Origin: a virus
Length of the DNA: 36,649 nt
Strand: one strand, 5' to 3'
Virus record (IMG/VR): IMGVR_UViG_3300020469_000115
Coordinates: 1 to 36,649 of that record
The stretch's first letter is position 1. Each line of letters begins with the position of its first letter. Shown here in pieces: positions 31,885-36,649 of this stretch. The notes beneath the pieces were generated by a model that searched no databases, was not told the DNA's origin, and was given only the letters and a program-made list of their open reading frames with translations. Made by a program: the position numbers and the translations under genes.

Positions 31885-31909
31885 TTTTTACCTCTCTAAT
31901 TTGTGTTTT

Positions 31910-32119
31910 TTACCCAGCATCAAAACTGGACCTATCATTTAAAGACTCTTTAAGACTTTCTACAATATCATCTATTTCTTCTAAAGCTTCTAGCGTGCCT
32001 TTAGGCAGTTCTTCTTCAAAAGGGTCTATTTCATTAGCAACTTGCAATAATACTTGTATAGTTAAAAGAATTTTTAAAACCTTTTCTGCTTTGTAAGGGA
32101 TGTCAGACCTAATTTGCAT
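31910..32119 (-). CDS. 69-residue acidic hypothetical protein
   Basis: Helical, with an acidic middle (VANEIDPFEEELPKGTLEAL), starting MQIRSDIPYKAEKVLKILLT. It overlaps the Sak4-like gene by 11 bases. The family is unknown; it sits between the ATPase and SSB genes of the recombination module. Confidence 0.5.
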   Translation of the reverse strand: MQIRSDIPYKAEKVLKILLTIQVLLQVANEIDPFEEELPKGTLEALEEIDDIVESLKESLNDRSSFDAG

Positions 32120-32855
32120 CTTTAACCATTTCTTCTCTTACTGTTTGCCAACTATCTAGCGGCAACTCAGAAGGCAAGTCATACCTATTTTTTGCTTTCC
32201 ACATAGGAGTTTCAGTCGTAAATAAAGCCCTGCCAGTATCAACTGTCTTTGTTACAGTTTGTCCTTTATCGCCTTTAGTCTTTACAGTTCCTAATTTGTA
32301 ATTAGCAAAAAATATACAATCAACCCATTCAGTAAAACGAGCAGCTGCTTCTTTACCTAACAACTTCAAGTCAAATTTATTAAATGAGTCAACTTGCAAT
32401 GCCTCAAATTTTGTAACTTCAGAATGAGCTATTAAGCAAATTATCATTTTCTTTTCATCTCTAAGACGCTCTAAAAGGACAAGTATTTCTTCAACCTTTA
32501 CCATTACCTCTTTCCATTTCTGTCCATATTGTTGCCAATCAATAGTCTTGTAACCATTTTCTTTGCAAACTTGTTTGTGGACTAATTTTTCAGCCCAATC
32601 TAAAGAGTCAATGACCAAAGTCTTTCTGTCATGGTCATTATTTAGCAGCTCGTTCAATTTATCTACCAAGTCTTGATAGCTTTCAATATTCCAAAACTGT
32701 ATATCTTTTAATTTTCCTAGACCTTTTTCTATACAGAAAAATATAGGATTAGGCATTGTAGAAGCCCAAGTTGTTTTTCCTATTCCGCTTGTTCCATAGA
32801 TTAAAATTCTTGGAATGGCTACGGCAGCGCTAACAATAATATCTTTTAACGGCAT
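32109..32855 (-). CDS. Sak4-like RecA-type ATPase (AAA_24)
   Basis: A 248-residue protein. Walker A is GTSGIGKTTW (21-30) and Walker B is KTLVIDSLDW with D83. The region AHSEVTKFEALQVDSFNKFD, then KEAAARFTEWVDCIFFANYK, is typical of the phage AAA_24 family that includes Sak4 recombinases. Such proteins anneal or exchange single strands together with a phage SSB, encoded here 225 bases downstream. The pair would recombine and repair replicating phage DNA. Confidence 0.75.
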   Translation of the reverse strand: MPLKDIIVSAAVAIPRILIYGTSGIGKTTWASTMPNPIFFCIEKGLGKLKDIQFWNIESYQDLVDKLNELLNNDHDRKTLVIDSLDWAEKLVHKQVCKENGYKTIDWQQYGQKWKEVMVKVEEILVLLERLRDEKKMIICLIAHSEVTKFEALQVDSFNKFDLKLLGKEAAARFTEWVDCIFFANYKLGTVKTKGDKGQTVTKTVDTGRALFTTETPMWKAKNRYDLPSELPLDSWQTVREEMVKDAN

Positions 32856-33191
32856 TTATTTATCCTCCTTAGTTATGATTTTAGGTTTTAAAGTAGCTTT
32901 TGGACTTCCAATAGCTTCTTTTAATACTGGAATGTTAGAGTCAAGCAAAAATTGCAAGCCTTGATTAAATTCTTGCAATCTTTGTGCGGCTCTTAAAGCT
33001 GTAACATTTTCTAAATCAGCTTCTAGCTTGCATTTAATGTTAGCAGCCCAGCCAATTACATCTGCTAGGTTTTTTGTATTTATATTTACAGTAACCTCAG
33101 TTGGCTCTTGGCTTAATTGGTCCTCAAAAACTTGAACATTTTGATTGTCAATATTCAAAGTTAAGTAAGGCTCTTTTTTTTCATTGCTCAT
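32856..33191 (-). CDS. 111-residue hypothetical protein of the recombination module
   Basis: A charged alpha/beta protein (MSNEKKEPYLTLNIDNQNVQ), with a long helix near 55-95. It lies directly between the DUF2800 nuclease gene and the Sak4-like gene, one base from the latter. Its position implies a recombination role; no motif is recognised. Confidence 0.5.
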   Translation of the reverse strand: MSNEKKEPYLTLNIDNQNVQVFEDQLSQEPTEVTVNINTKNLADVIGWAANIKCKLEADLENVTALRAAQRLQEFNQGLQFLLDSNIPVLKEAIGSPKATLKPKIITKEDK

Positions 33192-33194
33192 TAT

Positions 33195-33987
33195 TTACCT
33201 CTCTTTGTTTTTATAATTTGCATGTTCTTCACACTCTGGTTTGTAGTTGCAAAAAAAACAATGTTTGCCTGCTACAAATTCTGGACTTTCTTCTAAACAT
33301 TTTTCAGCTGCAGGCTTTAACCATTCAAAACCCCAATGTGCTAAATCTTCAGATTTCAAAGTTGAGCTTCTTATTGGTCCGTCTTTATGATTAGCTCTTG
33401 GCTGGACCACGACCATTTCTACATATTTTTTTTCAGAATATCTGGCTAAAGCCATAAGACCATAAATCCTTAATTGCAAATTGTTGCCATTATTTTCTAC
33501 TGGGTATCTGCCTGCTTTTAAATCTATAATTACTAATCTATCTTCTCCAATAAGAGTCATATCAGCTGTACCCCAAATATTTTCATTTATCTCATGGCAG
33601 TCAAATTGATGTTCTACTAACATTTCTGCTGATAACTCCTCTTGCCTTTCTTTAACATAATTAACATACATTCTTGCTGCATCAATCATTGACTGGTCAA
33701 CAACAATTTTATTCCTCTGTTTCGTATTCAATTTCTTTACCCAACCAATAATCTTCTAGCGTTACTCCTTCAAGCTCGCCTTTTAATTCCATTTCTGCTA
33801 TCTCATGTACTACTGTTCCTTCAAATGCAGCCTTTGATGTTTTATTAGGCATGTTTCTTGAGTAAGTTGGAGATGCTGGACATTTTGACCAGCGTTCACA
33901 ACCACTAGGGCTGAGCAAAGCATGTTTAGATACTGTTCCTTGCAAAGTCAGAGTTTCAATTTGTACTGCTTCTATATTTTCTGTCAT
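33195..33987 (-). pseudogene. DUF2800 PD-(D/E)XK nuclease, split by a +1 frameshift
   Basis: Two overlapping frames carry one protein. The first (ATG at 33985-33987) encodes HALLSPSGCERWSKCPASPT and AFEGTVVHEIAEM, the N-terminus of DUF2800. It stops at 33709 after DYWLGKEIEYETEE. The second (33195-33731, minus) continues with the nuclease core GTADMTL then IIDLKAG and a Cys cluster GKHCFFCNYKPEC. The only upstream start in the second frame is a TTG, which argues against an independent gene. A +1 shift near GAA TAA A would join them. It could be a programmed frameshift, a sequence error or a broken gene. The intact family cuts DNA and has Cas4-like cysteines. Confidence 0.65.
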
Positions 33988-34172
33988 TTTTTGTTTTCAA
34001 AAGCTAAAACTTCTTCGACTGGGTATCTAACTATTGTTCCATTTATTTTTTTGGCTTTAGGTCCAGTGCCTTTGCTTCTCCAAGCTTCTAAAGTTTTTTC
34101 AGAAATTTGGTATCTTTCAGCAAGTTCTTTTTGAGTAAAAAATTCCTTACTTTCTTTTTTAAGTTTGGTCAT
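33984..34172 (-). CDS. HTH protein, excisionase/AlpA-like
   Basis: A 62-residue protein. FFTQKELAERYQISEKTLEA, then WRSKGTGPKAKKINGTIVRY and PVEEVLAFE, is the HTH_17 (MerR-like) signature of small excisionases and AlpA regulators. It is the first gene after the leftward early promoter and 345 bases from the integrase end. It could control excision or early transcription. It overlaps the DUF2800 gene by four bases. Confidence 0.75.
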   Translation of the reverse strand: MTKLKKESKEFFTQKELAERYQISEKTLEAWRSKGTGPKAKKINGTIVRYPVEEVLAFENKK

Positions 34173-34200
34173 GGGTTATTAAATCTTCCTCGTTTGCTCT

Positions 34201-34229
34201 ATAATACTCTATATAGTCTTCTTTTCCAA
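34201..34229 (-). promoter_or_regulatory. Leftward early promoter
   Basis: On the minus strand, TTGGAA (34224-34229) and TATTAT (34201-34206) have a 17-base spacer. It would start the whole leftward early operon about 20 bases before the HTH gene. It overlaps the region where the rightward DUF1289 gene must start, so the two genes may compete. Confidence 0.6.
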
Positions 34230-34245
34230 TAAAGAGGTGTAAAAA

Positions 34246-34545
34246 ATGTGTAGCTACAAAGACGCATGTAAATTAAAAGGTTTAAGTTCTTCATTAGAGG
34301 ACTCTCCTTGTATTTCTGTTTGCGAATTGACTTACGCTACTCCTGCTAATGACAGATGCGTTTGCGGCAGAAAAACCAGAGAAATAGCAGACTGGAATAA
34401 ATACGACTCGACTACAAAAAAAAGAATAGTCATGGAGTGTATTAAAAATCCAGAAGCTTACCCCAGACAAAAACTGACTTTTATTTGTGATAATCTTGAT
34501 ATAACTTTTCAAGAAGCTAAGAAGCGTTTTGTTGTAAATAAGTAA
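34246..34545 (+). CDS. DUF1289 protein with a phage-specific tail
   Basis: A 99-residue protein. Residues 20-56 match DUF1289: DSPCISVCELTYATPANDRC then VCGRKTREIADWNKY, with Cys at 22, 26, 38 and 40. The second Cys pair is one residue closer than usual. A further 40 residues follow (IKNPEAYPRQKLTFICDNLD). DUF1289 is a widespread small family in proteobacteria with unknown role. The ATG has a clean ribosome site (AGAGGTGT). It is the only rightward gene in its area and its end overlaps the integrase end by 29 bases. Confidence 0.75.
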   Translation: MCSYKDACKLKGLSSSLEDSPCISVCELTYATPANDRCVCGRKTREIADWNKYDSTTKKRIVMECIKNPEAYPRQKLTFICDNLDITFQEAKKRFVVNK

Positions 34546-35638
34546 CATATTCTGGTTTATTAAAAATTAATTCATTAATTGTGTTTGTGTTTTCAACAGA
34601 TGTTTCTCTAAATGTGTGCATGTATCTTTTACTAGAAGCTGAAGATTTATGTCCTAACAAAGTTGCAACTTCTAAAACTGACATTTTTTTTGAATTTAAA
34701 CCAATAGATGCGTAAGAGTGTCTTAAATCATGCAAGCGCAAGTCTTCGCAGCCACAAGTTTTTCTAACACTGTTCCACAAATTTTTAGGATTTCTAACAT
34801 TTAAAATAAAATCTTCGTCATTTTTTCTTGGCAGAGTATTTATTAAATTAATTGCAAACTCGCTCAAAACAATAAAATCTATTTTTTTTGTTTTTCTCTT
34901 GGTTTTGTGGTCCTCTAAAATTATGACTCCGTTTTGTAAGTGCTTCCATTTTGCATTAGCAATTTCAGATTTTCTTCTGCCAGTAGCAATCAATAATAAA
35001 ATAAAAATTACGGAATGTTGTAAGCTGCTATTATTTTTCCAGCGAGTCATTAACTCTAAAATAATTTTATCTTTTTCTTCTTCGCTGTAATATCTTTCTC
35101 TAGGCAGCTCCTCAAATTTATTTAAAGAGGCAGCAGGATTTATTTTAACCAAGCCTCTTTGCATGCCAAAATTAAAACTGGCTTTTAAAATACTTAAAGC
35201 TTTGTTTGCTTGGTAAATACTTCTATCGCTAATTTTTTCAAAAACTTTGTTAACAATTTCTGTAGATATTTCATTTAAAAATAAATTGCCTAAATCTTTT
35301 TTTAAATCTTTATCGTAAAGTTGTTTTATTTTTTTTATTGTTTTAGCTCCTTCTTTTTCTATTCTGTTGCAATAACTTTCAAATAAATATTGAAATGTTT
35401 TTTGTTTGTTTTGGCTTTCTAGTTCATAAGTGCCGTTTTGTATTTCATTCCACAAGCTAACAGCTCTTTTTCTTATATCTGCCATTGGAATTAATTTATG
35501 GTCTATATCAATTAATTTTGACTTTCTTCTGCCGTTTTTATCATTCCAAAATAAATACCATTTAGAATAATAATTTCCGTTTTTATCTTTTCTAGTAATT
35601 TTTACTAGAGGTTTAAATTGTGTATCCCTTTTTTGCAT
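34517..35638 (-). CDS. int: Tyrosine integrase
   Basis: A 373-residue protein. It has an N-terminal arm-type-binding part, a SAM-like core-binding domain (about 80-170) and a catalytic domain with R222 (TGRRKSEI), a Lys in the beta hairpin (HKTKRKTK), H303 and R306 (LHDLRHSY), H330 (LLGHKS) and Y339 (SKRYMH). All the catalytic residues are present, so the phage should integrate. It is the last gene of the leftward operon from 458, overlapping the 90-residue gene by 26 bases. The attP site is not identified. Confidence 0.92.
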   Translation of the reverse strand: MQKRDTQFKPLVKITRKDKNGNYYSKWYLFWNDKNGRRKSKLIDIDHKLIPMADIRKRAVSLWNEIQNGTYELESQNKQKTFQYLFESYCNRIEKEGAKTIKKIKQLYDKDLKKDLGNLFLNEISTEIVNKVFEKISDRSIYQANKALSILKASFNFGMQRGLVKINPAASLNKFEELPRERYYSEEEKDKIILELMTRWKNNSSLQHSVIFILLLIATGRRKSEIANAKWKHLQNGVIILEDHKTKRKTKKIDFIVLSEFAINLINTLPRKNDEDFILNVRNPKNLWNSVRKTCGCEDLRLHDLRHSYASIGLNSKKMSVLEVATLLGHKSSASSKRYMHTFRETSVENTNTINELIFNKPEYVTYLQQNAS

Positions 35639-35885
35639 CTCTCCTCTCTTTAGCTAATTTATTTACTCTTAATTTTTCTTCTCTCAACTCTGGCTCTAGT
35701 TCGTGCATTATTTCTGCTTTGACCAAAGCTGCTTCGTCTGGATTTAATTCGTCTAACAAAGCAATATCATCTTCTGTTGGTATCCAAGTTTTAAAAAATT
35801 GTTTTTTTTGGTCTTTCCAATACCAAGCAATTTCTTTGTTCAGCTCTGTTGACTGAATACAAAAATATAAAATGTTGCTGCTCAT
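35613..35885 (-). CDS. 90-residue hypothetical protein between integrase and ART-like gene
   Basis: A charged protein starting MSSNILYFCIQSTELNKEIA, with an acidic middle (EDDIALLDELNPDEAALVKA) and basic C-terminus. It overlaps the ART-like gene by 4 bases and the integrase by 26. Being coupled to both, it may be a partner of either (for example an immunity protein). No motif supports this. Confidence 0.5.
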   Translation of the reverse strand: MSSNILYFCIQSTELNKEIAWYWKDQKKQFFKTWIPTEDDIALLDELNPDEAALVKAEIMHELEPELREEKLRVNKLAKERRDAKKGYTI

Positions 35886-36574
35886 TTTATTATTACCTCC
35901 TCAGACAAAGGCTGCTTCCAAGTATCCAAGTCGGATAACATTCTGTATCTGTTTCCTAAAAATCTAAAATTTTGAATAGTTATTGTAGGGTCGAAAAAAT
36001 CAATTATTTTAGAATGGTCCAAAATGCTATATCTTGTAATTTGCTCTGAATTTATTGCGCCAAGATAGCATGCAGTTCCCATGTGTTTTAAACTTTCAGT
36101 ATAAAAATCTTTATAAGCCATAAATTTTTGCACAAAAAATTTAGTTCTTTGACTCATGTCTTGACCTCTAAATTTTTTCTGCCACTCTGGGTCTTCTCTA
36201 GTTGCTTGCTCTAAATAATCTTCGTCTGGGTATAAATTAAACTTATCTACTTTGACTTCTAATACGACTGGCTTGCCACCGTTTTTGTTAGCTGCTACAT
36301 CTGCAAAGTAAGGAGCGTAAGCGCTAGTTAAATAAACCATAAAAGGATTACTAGGGTCTTTTGACCAATTACCGTTTGTATTTTTTTGCAAAAGCTTTCT
36401 AGGAAAAATTCCTTTAGACAAAATTTTATCTAAATATTTGGTAGTTGTTCCATGATACAAAGTCAATTCTTCTAAGCTTTCATAATCAACTTCTGGATAA
36501 GATTGTTCCAGCTCTCTCTGCTTTTGTAATTTTATAGCCCACTGCAAATCTTCTGGTATATTTTTATTTGTCAT
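35882..36574 (-). CDS. Predicted ADP-ribosyltransferase-fold protein
   Basis: A 230-residue protein. The core reads LYHGTTTKYLDKILSKGIFP (H41), VYLTSAYAPYFADVAA (Y81) and PVVLEVKVDKFNLYPDEDYL, then GAINSEQITRYSIL (E177/Q178). This H-Y-E/Q order with the YHGT and VYLT strands is the ADP-ribosyltransferase-like fold (NAD-binding), as in PARP, Tpt1/KptA and phage Alt-type enzymes. Residues 110-165 form an insert. It may modify a host protein or nucleic acid or act as a toxin or defence gene in the prophage. It is in an operon with the integrase. Its 5' end is repeated at 1-50. Fold call by motif, not alignment. Confidence 0.6.
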   Translation of the reverse strand: MTNKNIPEDLQWAIKLQKQRELEQSYPEVDYESLEELTLYHGTTTKYLDKILSKGIFPRKLLQKNTNGNWSKDPSNPFMVYLTSAYAPYFADVAANKNGGKPVVLEVKVDKFNLYPDEDYLEQATREDPEWQKKFRGQDMSQRTKFFVQKFMAYKDFYTESLKHMGTACYLGAINSEQITRYSILDHSKIIDFFDPTITIQNFRFLGNRYRMLSDLDTWKQPLSEEVIIK

Positions 36575-36649
36575 TGTTTTCTCCCTATGTGTTCAATAAC
36601 TTCTGGCATAGACTTAACCAACAGCTCTATATTTTCTGTTACGCCCTTG
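36525..36649. repeat. Right copy of terminal overlap, lacking 136 bp
   Basis: 36525-36579 equals 1-55 and 36580-36649 equals 192-261. The 48-residue gene (40-186) is missing, so the ART-like gene here follows directly after the 91-residue gene. Short shared bases at the breakpoints (TTT, GA-rich, ATGACA) are visible. Confidence 0.9.
36571..36649 (-). CDS. 3' part of the 91-residue gene in the variant arrangement
   Basis: The frame matches the 91-residue protein to its penultimate residues, then ends RKQ with TGA at 36571-36573, overlapping the ATG of the ART-like gene (ATGA). The start is beyond the window end. This shows that both arrangements keep an intact stop/start overlap. Confidence 0.75.
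   Translation of the reverse strand, partial: KGVTENIELLVKSMPEVIEHIGRKQ

Overview
This window looks like one complete genome of a small temperate tailed phage. It is AT-rich, densely packed, and its unique length is about 36.5 kb. The last 125 bases repeat the first 261 with one 136-bp segment missing, so the sequence closes on itself and the two ends carry different versions of one locus. A P22-like portal, an SU10-type coat protein, a nozzle or stabilisation-type tail protein and a block of alanine-rich internal (ejection) proteins point to a podovirus-like virion. No DNA or RNA polymerase gene is visible, so host polymerases are probably used. The base composition, the small Lys-rich peptides and the gene order resemble phages of AT-rich aquatic bacteria. 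The host cannot be named from the sequence.

Layout. (1) Late genes run leftward on the minus strand from 23932 to 525: small and large terminase, portal, basic peptides, lysis genes (holin, M15 endolysin, MscS-like and Rz-like membrane proteins), scaffold, major capsid protein with its own terminator, adaptor, tail fibres, an accessory cassette (2OG-Fe oxygenase, two unknowns and a Coq4-like HDxxH protein), nozzle, GNAT-like protein, three large internal proteins and a PD-(D/E)XK-like protein. (2) An integration operon with its own promoter (TTGCAA-16-TATAAT) also runs leftward, from 458 across the ends of the window to 34517: two small proteins (one absent from the other end copy), a predicted ADP-ribosyltransferase-fold protein, a 90-residue protein and a tyrosine integrase. 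(3) Leftward early genes lie at 34172-26640: an excisionase-like HTH, a DUF2800 nuclease split by a frameshift, a Sak4-like ATPase, an SSB-like protein with an acidic tail ending IPF, a TOPRIM/RepA-type primase-helicase, a PAPS-reductase-like protein, a DUF3310 protein and an HTH protein behind a structured leader. (4) A short rightward operon (24100-25542) carries tiny overlapping genes around a complete tRNA-Asp. (5) A rightward DUF1289 gene lies next to the integrase.

The most striking region is 25543-26639. This is about 1.1 kb without any credible gene, richer in G+C than the adjacent genes and full of complementary segments. A good minus-strand promoter sits at its right edge, and most wobble pairs favour a minus-strand transcript. 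I read it as a large structured non-coding RNA in two domains, comparable in size and setting to the GOLLD and ROOL phage RNAs. Membership of either family cannot be tested here.

How the parts work together (inference): divergent promoters near 24.0 kb start the rightward early operon and the leftward late genes. The leftward early genes supply recombination and replication functions. The integrase operon is transcribed separately. I found no clear CI-type repressor and no provable attP.
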